DNA of 18,669 nt from UBA11606 sp964513285 (GCA_964513285.1 CAZEML010000066.1:1-18669); one strand, 5' to 3'. Positions 6,091 to 14,120 are shown, numbered from the stretch's first letter. A program made the numbers and translations. Notes: a model not told the origin generated them from the letters alone.

Positions 6091-6818
6091 CCGACGCGGG
6101 TTCGCCGATCCTCGACGAAGGGGTCACGGTCGACCCCGACAACCTGCCGAGCGGCCAGGAGAAACGGCGCCAGGTCCGTTCGCTGTTCGACACCATCGCG
6201 CCGCGGTACGACCTGGTGAACCGCATCATGTCGTTCGGGCTCGACGTTCGGTGGCGTAAGGCCTCGATGAAGAAGCTCGATGCGCCCGCCGGTTCGGTCA
6301 TCATCGATCTGGCGTGCGGCACCGGCGACTTCTGCCGCGAGATCGAGAAGCACGGCATGGTCGCCGTCGGCCTCGACCTCTCGATGGGCATGCTCGTCGC
6401 CGCCCGGACCGAGTCGCCGCTGATGCACGCCGACATCCTCGCCATGCCGCTGGCGGATCGCTCCGTCGACGGAGCCACCTGCGGGTTCGCGCTCCGCAAC
6501 CTGATCGAGCTCGAGGGCTTCTTCGAGGAGGTCGCACGCGTCGTGCGGCCGGGTGGCCGGATCGCGTTCGTCGATGCGTCCCCTCCCGAGAACCCGGTGC
6601 TGCGCTTCGGCCACGGCCTCTACTTCAACAAGGTCGTGCCGGTCATCGGTGGGCTGCTGAGCGAGGGGCGGGCCTACGAGTACCTGCCGAAGTCGGTGGC
6701 GTACCTGCCGCCATGGCCCGAGCTGAAGGCCCAGATGGAAGCCGCGGGGTTCGTCGACGTCGAGCGCAAGGTCTTCACCGGCGCCCACCTGTTCACCGCC
6801 ACCCGAGGAGCTGACTGA
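6087..6818 (+). CDS. menG: Demethylmenaquinone methyltransferase MenG/UbiE
   Basis: This SAM-dependent C-methyltransferase carries out the last step of menaquinone synthesis, methylating demethylmenaquinone. The 243-residue protein has a ubiE-type N-terminus (SLFDTIAPRYDLVNRIMSFGLDVRW, about 32-56), the SAM-binding loop IIDLACGTGDF (72-82) and the acidic strand-2 end at Asp97 (VGLDLSM). The family motif FALRNLIELEGFFEEVARVV (134-153) is followed by PGG, and YEYLPKSVAYLP lies at 197-208. The start is GTG and overlaps the preceding stop. Because menA lies close by and mycothiol-type actinobacteria use menaquinone, I read it as MenG rather than as a ubiquinone enzyme. The function of the downstream VOC gene is not known to be linked. 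Confidence 0.9.
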   Translation: MTDAGSPILDEGVTVDPDNLPSGQEKRRQVRSLFDTIAPRYDLVNRIMSFGLDVRWRKASMKKLDAPAGSVIIDLACGTGDFCREIEKHGMVAVGLDLSMGMLVAARTESPLMHADILAMPLADRSVDGATCGFALRNLIELEGFFEEVARVVRPGGRIAFVDASPPENPVLRFGHGLYFNKVVPVIGGLLSEGRAYEYLPKSVAYLPPWPELKAQMEAAGFVDVERKVFTGAHLFTATRGAD

Positions 6819-7165
6819 TGGTCGGGAAAGCCGTTCACCACGTGTCGATCAACGTCACCGACACCGAGCCCGCGCGCGGGTTCTACGAACAGCTCGGCTT
6901 CGAGTCGATCGAGCGGCCCGACCTGGGCTTCCCGGGGGCGTGGATGAAGCTCGGCACCGCCGAACTTCACCTGCTCGAGATTCCGCCGCCCGACGCCAAG
7001 GGGCAGCACTTCTCGATCCATGTCGACGACCTCGACGCGGCGCTCGCGACCCTCGCCGACGCCGGGATCGAGGCTGACCGAACCGGCGGGATCGACGGCG
7101 TGTGCCGCCAGGCGTTCCTCAGCGACCCGTCCGGCAACCAGGTCGAGCTGACCCAGCCGCTCTGA
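6818..7165 (+). CDS. VOC superfamily protein (glyoxalase/bleomycin-resistance fold)
   Basis: The 115-residue protein is a single vicinal-oxygen-chelate domain made of two beta-alpha-beta-beta-beta modules, probably a homodimer. Module 1 begins AVHHVSINVTDTEPARGFYEQLGF and module 2 begins HFSIHVDDLDAALATLADAG. Candidate metal ligands are His8, His51 or Glu54, His64 and Glu110 in DPSGNQVELTQ. Members include glyoxalase I, ring-cleaving dioxygenases and resistance proteins; nothing here fixes a substrate. The ATG overlaps the menG stop by one base (TGATG), with GAGGAG at 6805-6810 as ribosome-binding site, so it is the last gene of the plus-strand operon. Its stop codon abuts the menA stop codon on the other strand. 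Confidence 0.88.
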   Translation: MVGKAVHHVSINVTDTEPARGFYEQLGFESIERPDLGFPGAWMKLGTAELHLLEIPPPDAKGQHFSIHVDDLDAALATLADAGIEADRTGGIDGVCRQAFLSDPSGNQVELTQPL

Positions 7166-8065
7166 TCAGCCCGACAGGGCGATCCCGATCGCCAGGCCGA
7201 GGCCCGAGACCAGCTGCACCGACGCCGTGAGGCCGAGCACCTTGATGAGCTCGGGCCCGACGGCGCCCTTGCGGACGTCGACGACCGCCTGGATCATCTG
7301 GCCGAGGCCGAGCACCACCAGGAGGCCGCCCCAGCGGGAGAAGCCGAAGGCGGCCCACAGGGCGAACCCGAGGGCGGCGAGGTGCATCACGATGAAGACC
7401 ACCCGTGTCGCGCCGTCGCCGATCCGGACCGCCAGCGTGTTCTTCCCGGCGTCGGTGTCGCCGGGGATGTCGCGCAGGTTGTTGACCACCAGCAACGCGG
7501 TCGCCCAGAGGCCGACCGCCACCGAGGCCACCACCGAGAGGGTCTGGATCTCCTCGAGCAGCACATAGGTGGTGCCGACCGTCGCCACCAGACCGAAGAA
7601 CACGAAGACGAACACTTCGCCGAGCCCGAGGTAGCCATAGGGCTTCGGTCCGCCCGTGTAGGTCCAGCCCGCGACCAGCGAGGCCGCACCGACCAGGAAC
7701 AGTTCGGGCCCAACCACGAGCGCGAGGACGGCACCGACCACGCCGGCGATGCCGAACGCGATGATCGACGCCCGCTTGACCGCCGGCGCGGGCACGAGGC
7801 CGGAGCCGACGAGGCGGAGCGGGCCGACCCGGCGTTCGTCGTCGGTGCCGCGGACGCCATCGGAGTAGTCGTTGGCGTAGTTGACCCCGACCTGCAGCGC
7901 GAGCGCGACGATCAAGGCGAGGACCGCCCGCCACCATTCGGTGTCGGTTCCCTCCCCTACGGCACAGGCCGCGCCGACGGCGACGGGCACGACGGCGGCC
8001 GGCAGCGTGCGCGGACGAGCGCCGGCGAGCCAGAGCTTCCAGCCGGTGGGCACGGTGTTGGTCAT
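7166..8065 (-). CDS. menA: 1,4-dihydroxy-2-naphthoate polyprenyltransferase MenA
   Basis: MenA is a UbiA-family membrane prenyltransferase. It joins a polyprenyl chain to 1,4-dihydroxy-2-naphthoate, giving demethylmenaquinone, the substrate of MenG. The 299-residue protein has about eight or nine hydrophobic helices. The first Asp-rich motif is NYANDYSDGVRGTD (62-75, with Asp66 and Asp69). The second is NNLRDIPGDTDAGKNTLAVRIG (195-216). These bind magnesium and the diphosphate of the prenyl donor. The N-terminal KLWLAGARPRTLPAAVVPV is also typical of MenA. The ATG overlaps the purN stop (ATGA) with a GAGGA site close upstream, so menA is the last gene of the purine transcript. That is an unusual position. 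Confidence 0.95.
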   Translation of the reverse strand: MTNTVPTGWKLWLAGARPRTLPAAVVPVAVGAACAVGEGTDTEWWRAVLALIVALALQVGVNYANDYSDGVRGTDDERRVGPLRLVGSGLVPAPAVKRASIIAFGIAGVVGAVLALVVGPELFLVGAASLVAGWTYTGGPKPYGYLGLGEVFVFVFFGLVATVGTTYVLLEEIQTLSVVASVAVGLWATALLVVNNLRDIPGDTDAGKNTLAVRIGDGATRVVFIVMHLAALGFALWAAFGFSRWGGLLVVLGLGQMIQAVVDVRKGAVGPELIKVLGLTASVQLVSGLGLAIGIALSG

Positions 8066-8676
8066 CGGGTCCTCAGATAGTCGGCGATGGCGGTGACGAA
8101 CAAGTCGTGCTCGACCTCGTGGATCCGAGCTTCGAGCGACGCTCGATCGTCGTCGGGGTGGATCGCCACCCGTTCCGAGGCGAGCACGGGTCCGTCGTCG
8201 ACACCTTCGTCCGGCACGAGGTGCACCATCACGCCGGTGTGATCGAGACCGTCGCGCTCGTGCGCGGCCCAGGCGTCGTCGATCGCGTGCGCTCCGGGGA
8301 AGGCGCCGGGGAGCGCCGGGTGGAGGTTGACGACCATCTCGGGGAAGCGGTCGAGGAAGGCCGACGTGAACAGATGCATCCAGCCGGCCTGGACGACGAG
8401 GTCGGGGCGGGCGTCCGCGACCTCGGCGCCGAGGGCGGCGTCGTAGGCCTCGCGGGCCGCACGCGGATCGTCGGGATGCTGCTCCCGGAACGGTCCCAAG
8501 GGTCGGAACACCGACGGCACCCCGGCCGCATCGGCCCGTTCTGCGGCGTACGCAGAACGCCGGTTGACGACGACCAACACGACCTCGGCGTCGAGGCGAC
8601 CGTCGGCGGTCGCGTCGAGGATGGCCTGCAGGTTGGATCCGGACCCCGACGCCAGAACGACGAGGCGGGCGGTCAC
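8062..8676 (-). CDS. purN: Phosphoribosylglycinamide formyltransferase PurN
   Basis: PurN transfers a formyl group from 10-formyltetrahydrofolate to GAR, giving FGAR, the third step of purine synthesis. The 204-residue length is normal. Motifs are ASGSGSNLQAIL (9-20) for phosphate binding and VNLHPALPGAFPGAHAI (116-132), containing catalytic Asn117 and His119. TGVMVHLVPDEGVDDGPV (147-164) has His152 and a catalytic aspartate, best aligned as Asp160. The frame is open further upstream, but GTG at 8676 is chosen. It starts the Rossmann strand (TARLVVLASGSGSN), overlaps the purM stop as GTGA and has GGGGA upstream. The alternative GAR transformylase PurT uses formate and looks quite different. 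Confidence 0.95.
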   Translation of the reverse strand: MTARLVVLASGSGSNLQAILDATADGRLDAEVVLVVVNRRSAYAAERADAAGVPSVFRPLGPFREQHPDDPRAAREAYDAALGAEVADARPDLVVQAGWMHLFTSAFLDRFPEMVVNLHPALPGAFPGAHAIDDAWAAHERDGLDHTGVMVHLVPDEGVDDGPVLASERVAIHPDDDRASLEARIHEVEHDLFVTAIADYLRTR

Positions 8677-9680
8677 CGCCAGTCCCCGACCAGGCGGACC
8701 TGGCCCTCGGCGTCGTCGACCAGCGACCCGATCGCGGTGTAGCCCGCGGCGGTGGCGATCGCTGCCGCGTCGGGATCGACGACCACGATCAGCCCCATCC
8801 CCATGTTCCAGGTCCGGAACGACTCCTCGTCGGGCACCGAGCCCCACTCGACGAGCTGACGGAAACCACTCGGCACCTCCCAGGTGCCGAGCTGAACCTC
8901 AGCACCGATGCCATCGGGCAACACACGCGGGATGTTCTCGAAGAACCCGCCGCCGGTGATGTGGGCGAGTCCCTTCGGTTCGACGCCGAGCGCCCGCAGC
9001 GCATCGACATCGCCGAGATAGCTCTTGTGCGGGGTGAGCAACCACTCGATGAGCTCATCGGACCCGCCACCGTTGCGGTCGAGCAGCAGCCGGATCAGCG
9101 AGTAGCCGTTGGTGTGGGGGCTGACGCTGGGAAGACCGAGCAACACGTCGCCGGCCTGCATCGCGTCGGTGCGGGGCCACAGGCCATCGCGGTGCACCGC
9201 CCCGACGATGGTCCCGGCGATGTCGACGGACCCTTCGGTGTAGACGCCAGGCATCTCGGCGGTCTCGCCGCCGAGCAACGCACAGCCGACCTCACGACAC
9301 GCACCCGCCATGCCGGTGACGATCTCCGCGACCGTCTCGGGGACGAGCTTCGCGGTGGCGATGTAGTCGAGGAAGAACAGCGGACGAGCGCCCTGGACGA
9401 GGATGTCGTCGACACAGTGGTTGACGAGATCCGCCCCCACGCCGCGCCACGCGCCGTAGCGGGACGCGAGCTCGACCTTGGTTCCGACCCCGTCGGTCGA
9501 GGCGACGAGGACTGCGCCCTCGCCGAGGCCGTCGGTGGCGAACAGGCCGCCGAAGGCGCCGAGCTCGGACAACACCGCCGGCGTGTTGGTGGAACGAACC
9601 GCCTCCCCCATCAGCGAGACCGCCTTGTTGCCGGCGTCGATGTCGACCCCGGCGTCGGCGTAGTTGGTCGGGTTGGTCAT
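8673..9680 (-). CDS. purM: Phosphoribosylformylglycinamidine cyclo-ligase PurM
   Basis: PurM closes FGAM to aminoimidazole ribonucleotide (AIR) using ATP. It shares its fold with PurL and acts as a dimer. The product has 335 residues. Family motifs are NYADAGVDIDAGNKAV (6-21), STDGVGTK (61-68), NHCVDDILVQGARPLFFLDY (87-106), GGETAEMPG (137-145), SPHTNGYSLIR (187-197), HITGGGFFENIPRVLP (240-255) and MGMG (293-296). The frame is open well upstream into the purD region. The ATG at 9680 is chosen because it overlaps the purD stop (ATGA), has a GGAGG about seven bases upstream and gives the standard N-terminus. Confidence 0.96.
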   Translation of the reverse strand: MTNPTNYADAGVDIDAGNKAVSLMGEAVRSTNTPAVLSELGAFGGLFATDGLGEGAVLVASTDGVGTKVELASRYGAWRGVGADLVNHCVDDILVQGARPLFFLDYIATAKLVPETVAEIVTGMAGACREVGCALLGGETAEMPGVYTEGSVDIAGTIVGAVHRDGLWPRTDAMQAGDVLLGLPSVSPHTNGYSLIRLLLDRNGGGSDELIEWLLTPHKSYLGDVDALRALGVEPKGLAHITGGGFFENIPRVLPDGIGAEVQLGTWEVPSGFRQLVEWGSVPDEESFRTWNMGMGLIVVVDPDAAAIATAAGYTAIGSLVDDAEGQVRLVGDWR

Positions 9681-10966
9681 GCGCGGACCTCCGCGGTGGC
9701 GCGGGCGATGTCGGTACGGCGTTGTGCGCCGGTGAAGGAGATGGCGTCGACCCCGGCGTGGGCCGCCTCGGCCGCCTCGGTCAACGACGAACGAACGGCG
9801 GTGACGGCGAGCACCCGGCCTCCCGATGCCAGGACGGCGCCGTCGGACCCCTCGCTCGTGCCGGCGTGGAAGACGGTGGTGCCGAGGGCCGCCGCGTCTT
9901 CGAGACCATCGATCGGTTCGGGAGTCGCGCTCGAGACCGGGTAGCCGGCGGACGCCATCACCACGGTCGCGGCGGCGGAGTCGGCCCAGGTGGGCTCGTG
10001 GGCGGGCAAGTCGCCGGCGACGCACGCCTCGAACACCTCGAGCAGATCCGAGGTCAGCAGCGGGAGGACGACCTGGGTCTCGGGATCGCCGAATCGGCAG
10101 TTGTACTCGATCACCTTCGGGCCGGCGGCGGTGAGCATCATCCCCGCGTAGAGCACCCCTCGGTAGGGCCGACCCTCGGCGGCGAGCGCCGCGAGCGTCG
10201 GGGCGATGACTTCCCGTCCGACCTGGGCGAGCAGGGCCTCGTCGGCGATCGGCGACGGGTGGAAGGCCCCCATGCCACCGGTGTTGGGGCCTTCGTCGCC
10301 GTCGAGCAGCCGCTTGTGGTCCTGGGCGGCCGGCATGACGGAGAAGTCGGTGCCGTCACAGAAGGCGAGCACGCTGACCTCGGTGCCGAAGAGGCGTTCC
10401 TCGAGCAGCACTTCGCTACCCGCGTTACCGAAGCGGCCATCGACGAGGATGTCGCGGATCGCGGCAGCGGCCTCGTCCTTGGACTCGGCCACGATCACGC
10501 CCTTGCCGGCGGCGAGGCCGCTCGCCTTGATGACGGGCACCGCGTCGAGGGTGTCGAGATGGGCGAGCGCGGCAGCGGCGTCGGTGAACGTGTCGGCCGC
10601 GCCCGTCGGAATGCCGTGCTCGAGCAAGAAGGCTTTGCAGTGCGCCTTGGAGCCCTCGAGTTGCGCGGCGGCCGCGGACGGCCCGAAGGCCGCGATGCCG
10701 GCCGCCTCGCACGCGTCGACGAGACCGGCCACGAGCGGGTCTTCGGGACCGACGACGACCAGGCGAACGCCGTGCTCTTTGGCCGCGGCCACGACGCCCT
10801 CGATGTCGGTCGCCTTCACACCGAGGTTGCGACAGCCCGGCTCGATCGCGGTGCCGGCGTTCCCGGGCGCGAGCAGGACGTCGCCGACCTGCGGCGACTT
10901 GGCGAGCGCCCACGCGAGGGCGTGCTCGCGCCCGCCACCACCGACGACGAGAACGGTGTCGCCCAT
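9677..10966 (-). CDS. purD: Phosphoribosylamine-glycine ligase PurD
   Basis: PurD is an ATP-grasp enzyme that joins phosphoribosylamine to glycine, giving GAR (step two). The 429-residue protein has the N-terminal GGGGREHALAW (9-19), a VVGPEDPLVAGL region (71-82), KASGLAAGKGV (147-157), AAQDHKRLLDGDEGPNTGG (213-231) and EYNCRFGDPETQV (287-299), where the glutamate and asparagine bind magnesium-ATP. A GTG at 10978 would add four residues. The ATG at 10966 is preferred because it starts the conserved strand MGDTVLVVGGGG and overlaps the purF stop by one base (TGATG). Coupling to purF makes sense chemically, since phosphoribosylamine is unstable and is passed directly from PurF to PurD. Confidence 0.96.
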   Translation of the reverse strand: MGDTVLVVGGGGREHALAWALAKSPQVGDVLLAPGNAGTAIEPGCRNLGVKATDIEGVVAAAKEHGVRLVVVGPEDPLVAGLVDACEAAGIAAFGPSAAAAQLEGSKAHCKAFLLEHGIPTGAADTFTDAAAALAHLDTLDAVPVIKASGLAAGKGVIVAESKDEAAAAIRDILVDGRFGNAGSEVLLEERLFGTEVSVLAFCDGTDFSVMPAAQDHKRLLDGDEGPNTGGMGAFHPSPIADEALLAQVGREVIAPTLAALAAEGRPYRGVLYAGMMLTAAGPKVIEYNCRFGDPETQVVLPLLTSDLLEVFEACVAGDLPAHEPTWADSAAATVVMASAGYPVSSATPEPIDGLEDAAALGTTVFHAGTSEGSDGAVLASGGRVLAVTAVRSSLTEAAEAAHAGVDAISFTGAQRRTDIARATAEVRA

Positions 10967-12405
10967 CAGTCGCCCCACACGGTGGCGAACTGTTCCTTCG
11001 TCTTCAGCGTGAGCTGGACGAAGCGCTCTTCCTCGAAGGGGTACACGCCGGTGAAGCAGGCGTTGCAGTAGCCCTCGGCTGCGCTGAGCCCGGTCATGAG
11101 CGCGTCGATCGACAAGAACGCGAGCGAGTCGGCCCCGATGTGTTCCGCGATCTCCTCGACGCTCATGTTCGCCGCGATCAGGTCTTCGCGAGCGGCCATG
11201 TCGACCCCCATGTAGCAGGGGTCGGTGATCGCCGGGCAGGCGACCCGGACGTGCACCTCGGTCGCCCCGGCATCGCGCAGCATCTGCACGAGCGGACCCG
11301 ACGTGGTGCCGCGCACGATCGAGTCGTCGACCATCACGACCCGCTTGCCGACCAGGTTGTCGGCGAGGGGGTTGAACTTCATCCGGACCTTCGACTCACG
11401 CAGCTCCTGTGTGGGCTCGATGAAGGTCCGGCCGACGTAGCGGTTCTTGGTGAAGCCCTCGGTGTAGGGAATGCCGGCTTCCTGCGCGAACCCGACCGCA
11501 TGCGGCGTGCCGGAGTCGGGCACGGCGACGACCACATCGGCGTCGACCGGCGCCTCGCGGGCGAGCTCACGGCCGAGCTGCTGACGGGTGCTGTGGACCA
11601 GCTTGCCCTCATAGATCGAGTCGGGCCGAGAGAAGTAGATCTGCTCGAAGGTGCAGAACGCATGCTGCTTGGGCACCGCACCTTGCTCGATGTGGTAGCC
11701 GTCGGCGTCGAGACGGCAGATCTCGCCGGGCTTGAGTTCGTGCACGAGCGTGGCGCCGATGGCGGAGAACGCGCAGGTCTCGGACGCGAGCAGATACCCG
11801 CCCTCGAACTCACCGAGCACGAGCGGCCGGAAGCCCCACGGGTCGCGCACGCCGTAGACGGCGTCGCGAGTGATGATCGTCAGTGCGAACGCACCCTCGG
11901 CTTGGGCCATGAGGGTCTTGATCCGGTTCGTCCAGTCACCGGAGCCGCCGGTGAGCAGGTGGATCATCACCTCGGTGTCCGACGACGTCTGCAGCCCGAC
12001 GCCGCGTTCGAGGAGTTGACGACGAAGCACGTGGGCGTTGACGAGGTTGCCGTTGTGGGCGAGCCCGAGCGGTCCGTCGATCGTCTCGATCACGTGGGGC
12101 TGGGCGTTGCGCAGGCCGGTGCCGCCGGTGGTGCTGTAGCGGGTGTGGCCGATGGCGAACTCGCCCTTCAGGGTCGAGAGGTTCTCCTCGTTGAACACCG
12201 CCGGCACGAGGCCCTGACCCTTGTGGACGTGGGCGACGCCGTGGTCGACCGACGCCATGCCCGCCGCTTCCTGACCGCGGTGCTGGAGCGTGTACAGGGC
12301 GAAGAACGCGAGCCGCGCCGCGTCCTGATCCGGAGCGTGGATGCCGATGACACCACACTCCTCTTTGAGCTCGTCCCCGTTCATGTCATCGCCGTGAGGA
12401 AACAT
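10966..12405 (-). CDS. purF: Amidophosphoribosyltransferase PurF (Fe-S, propeptide type)
   Basis: PurF makes 5-phosphoribosylamine from PRPP and glutamine, the committed and feedback-regulated step. The product has 479 residues. Cys17 in KEECGVIGI should become the N-terminal nucleophile after removal of a short propeptide: 16 residues from the ATG at 12405, or 9 from an in-frame ATG at 12384. Four cysteines match in position the 4Fe-4S ligands of the Bacillus-type enzyme: Cys251 (HAFCTFEQIYFSRPDS), Cys397 (ITDPCYMGVDM), and Cys447 and Cys450 (GYCNACFTG). An oxygen-sensitive cluster is therefore expected. The PRPP loop is VVMVDDSIVRGTTS (356-369). The start at 12405 is chosen because it follows the purK stop by only three bases (TGA-TCC-ATG), implying reinitiation. 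Confidence 0.96.
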   Translation of the reverse strand: MFPHGDDMNGDELKEECGVIGIHAPDQDAARLAFFALYTLQHRGQEAAGMASVDHGVAHVHKGQGLVPAVFNEENLSTLKGEFAIGHTRYSTTGGTGLRNAQPHVIETIDGPLGLAHNGNLVNAHVLRRQLLERGVGLQTSSDTEVMIHLLTGGSGDWTNRIKTLMAQAEGAFALTIITRDAVYGVRDPWGFRPLVLGEFEGGYLLASETCAFSAIGATLVHELKPGEICRLDADGYHIEQGAVPKQHAFCTFEQIYFSRPDSIYEGKLVHSTRQQLGRELAREAPVDADVVVAVPDSGTPHAVGFAQEAGIPYTEGFTKNRYVGRTFIEPTQELRESKVRMKFNPLADNLVGKRVVMVDDSIVRGTTSGPLVQMLRDAGATEVHVRVACPAITDPCYMGVDMAAREDLIAANMSVEEIAEHIGADSLAFLSIDALMTGLSAAEGYCNACFTGVYPFEEERFVQLTLKTKEQFATVWGD

Positions 12406-12408
12406 GGA

Positions 12409-13563
12409 TCACCGTTCTTGGTTGTCTGAGGGAGCCGCGAGTGCCGCTCGGGCATCGAGTACTCGTTGTAGTGCATCGCCGGCGTCGTCGCTGACGCAGG
12501 TGAGATGCCCCATCTTTCGCCCGGTTCGGGCGTCGCCCTTGCCGTACAGATGGAGATGGATTCCGGACTGGCCGAGCACGGCCGTCCAGTCGGGCTCGCC
12601 GTCCTCCCAGAGGTCGCCGAGGATCTGGGCCATCGCGGCGGGGGCACAGTCACCGTCGCCGAGCGGTTGGCCGGTGACGGCCCGCAGCTGTTGTTCGAAC
12701 TGGCTGGCCGTCGCCGCTTCGATCGTGCAGTGACCGCTGTTGTGGGGACGCGGCGCGATCTCGTTGACGAGAATGCCGCCTGCGGTGTCGAAGAGCTCGA
12801 CGCACAGCACCCCGACGAGATCGAGGCCCTCGGCCACGAGATGGGCGGTCTTGCGAGCCGCTTCCGCCGTGGTGTCGGGCACCTGCGCCGGGACGACGGT
12901 CGTGTCGAGGATGTGGTTGGCGTGGGTGTTCTCCATCACGCCGTGGTCGACGATGGCCCCATCGACGCCACGAGCCACGACGACGCTCAGCTCCCGCTCG
13001 AAGTCGATCACGGACTCGACGACGATGCGGGCACCGCCGAGGGTCTCCCACGCCGCCGCGACCTCGTTCGGATCCGAGATGCGGACCTGGCCCTTGCCGT
13101 CGTACCCGAACCGGGCGGTCTTGGCGATGACGGGAGCGCCGAGCGCCTCGACCGCAGCCGCGAGTTCGGCCTCGGTCTCCGCCGGCCGCCATGGGGCGAC
13201 GGTCACGCCAGCGGCGGTGAGCGCTTCCTTCTCCAGCTTGCGGTCCTGAGCGGCGGCGATGATCGAACCCGCCGGCCGCACCGGCACGCCCGCGGCCTCG
13301 GCTGCACCTGCGAGCGCGACGTCGACGTTCTCGAACTCCCAGGTCATCGCGTCGACGGTGTCGAGGAACGCCCGAACCGTCTCCGGGTCGTCGAAGGACC
13401 CCGTGAATTCATGGTCGGCGAGCACGCCGGCCGGCGTGTTCTCCGCCCCGCCGGTGAGCACGGCGACGCCGTAGCCGTGCTGGCGAGCGACCTGAGCGAG
13501 CATGCGGCCCAACTGTCCCCCACCGACGATGCCGATCGTGGTTCCGGGGCCCAGCGTGGTCAT
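12409..13563 (-). CDS. purK: N5-carboxyaminoimidazole ribonucleotide synthase PurK
   Basis: PurK, an ATP-grasp enzyme, carboxylates AIR with bicarbonate and ATP to N5-CAIR, the substrate for PurE. The 384-residue protein has IGIVGGGQLGRML (10-22), TWEFENVD (74-81), AKTARFGYDGKGQVRI (147-162), NEIAPRPHNSGH (267-278) and the C-terminal GRKMGHLT (348-355). The frame is open further upstream into purE. The ATG at 13563 is chosen because it gives the usual N-terminus and lies four bases after the purE stop. There is no good ribosome-binding site, so translation probably depends on ribosomes leaving purE. Confidence 0.96.
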   Translation of the reverse strand: MTTLGPGTTIGIVGGGQLGRMLAQVARQHGYGVAVLTGGAENTPAGVLADHEFTGSFDDPETVRAFLDTVDAMTWEFENVDVALAGAAEAAGVPVRPAGSIIAAAQDRKLEKEALTAAGVTVAPWRPAETEAELAAAVEALGAPVIAKTARFGYDGKGQVRISDPNEVAAAWETLGGARIVVESVIDFERELSVVVARGVDGAIVDHGVMENTHANHILDTTVVPAQVPDTTAEAARKTAHLVAEGLDLVGVLCVELFDTAGGILVNEIAPRPHNSGHCTIEAATASQFEQQLRAVTGQPLGDGDCAPAAMAQILGDLWEDGEPDWTAVLGQSGIHLHLYGKGDARTGRKMGHLTCVSDDAGDALQRVLDARAALAAPSDNQER

Positions 13564-13567
13564 GATC

Positions 13568-14059
13568 TCAGCGCTCGAGCTCGATCGATCGAACCTGGGA
13601 CGCTCGCTCTGCCCGGAACGCCTTGAGGGCGTCGGCCAGGCCGGCATCGTGGCGGGCCAGCATCGAGACGGCGAAGAGTCCGGCGTTGGTGGCTCCGGCG
13701 TCGCCGATCGCCATGGTGGCGACGGGTACGCCGCCGGGCATCTGCACGATCGACAGGAGCGAGTCCATGCCGTGGAGGGCCCGGCTCTTGATCGGTACGC
13801 CGATCACCGGGACGATCGTGTGGCCGGCGACCATGCCGGGGAGATGGGCGGCACCACCGGCGCCGGCGATGATGACCTCGAGGCCGCGTTCCTCCGCCGT
13901 TTCGGCGTACTCGACCATCCAGTCGGGAGTGCGGTGAGCGGACACGACGCGCGCTTCGTTGGGGATCTCGAAGCGATCGAGCACCTCCGCGGCGCGTCGC
14001 ATCGTCTCCCAGTCGGAGTCGCTGCCCATGATCACGCCGACGCGTGGATGGTCTGCCAC
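13568..14059 (-). CDS. purE: N5-CAIR mutase PurE (class I)
   Basis: PurE moves the carboxyl group of N5-CAIR to C4, giving CAIR. The 163-residue length and the presence of purK next to it fit the class I mutase. Motifs are VGVIMGSDSDWETM (7-20), VVSAHRTPDWM (38-48) with His42, AGAGGAAHLPGMVA (65-78) and SIVQMPGGVPVATMAIG (103-119). The start is GTG, with the strongest ribosome-binding site in the window (GGGGGAGGAA, 14077-14068). Because it follows a 95-bp gap after the GntR gene, purE is probably the first gene of its own transcript, purE-K-F-D-M-N-menA. Read-through from upstream is also possible. Confidence 0.97.
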   Translation of the reverse strand: MADHPRVGVIMGSDSDWETMRRAAEVLDRFEIPNEARVVSAHRTPDWMVEYAETAEERGLEVIIAGAGGAAHLPGMVAGHTIVPVIGVPIKSRALHGMDSLLSIVQMPGGVPVATMAIGDAGATNAGLFAVSMLARHDAGLADALKAFRAERASQVRSIELER

Positions 14060-14120
14060 GGAACCCGTTCCTCCCCCGGAAGTTCAGCTCCAGTCTGCAT
14101 CCTCGCGCGCCCGTAGCGAC
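14060..14120 (-). promoter_or_regulatory. purE: Candidate promoter and ribosome-binding site of purE
   Basis: On the minus strand GTCGCT (14120-14115), a 17-bp spacer and CAGACT (14097-14092) form a promoter-like pair. Transcription would start near 14085, leaving a leader of about 26 nt that contains GGAGG (14074-14070) before the GTG. The same -35 sequence and spacing occur before the gene at 5686. No PurR-type or guanine/PRPP riboswitch structure was seen in the rest of the 95-bp gap (14060-14154). Confidence 0.35.

Noticed and set aside
6129..6260. His-to-Asp change in the UbiE signature of MenG (SFGLDVRW)
   Set aside because: E. coli UbiE has histidine at this place, but actinobacterial MenG proteins commonly have aspartate, so it is not a defect.
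4677..6818. A very long plus-strand frame running through rlmN and the membrane protein into menG
   Set aside because: Only its last part (from GTG at 6087) is a real protein. The upstream part is an arginine- and proline-rich shadow of rlmN in another frame, as expected in GC-rich DNA.
12382..12405. Downstream ATG at 12384 as the purF start
   Set aside because: It would also give a valid propeptide (9 residues before the catalytic cysteine), but it has no ribosome-binding site, whereas the ATG at 12405 lies three bases after the purK stop. It remains a possible alternative.
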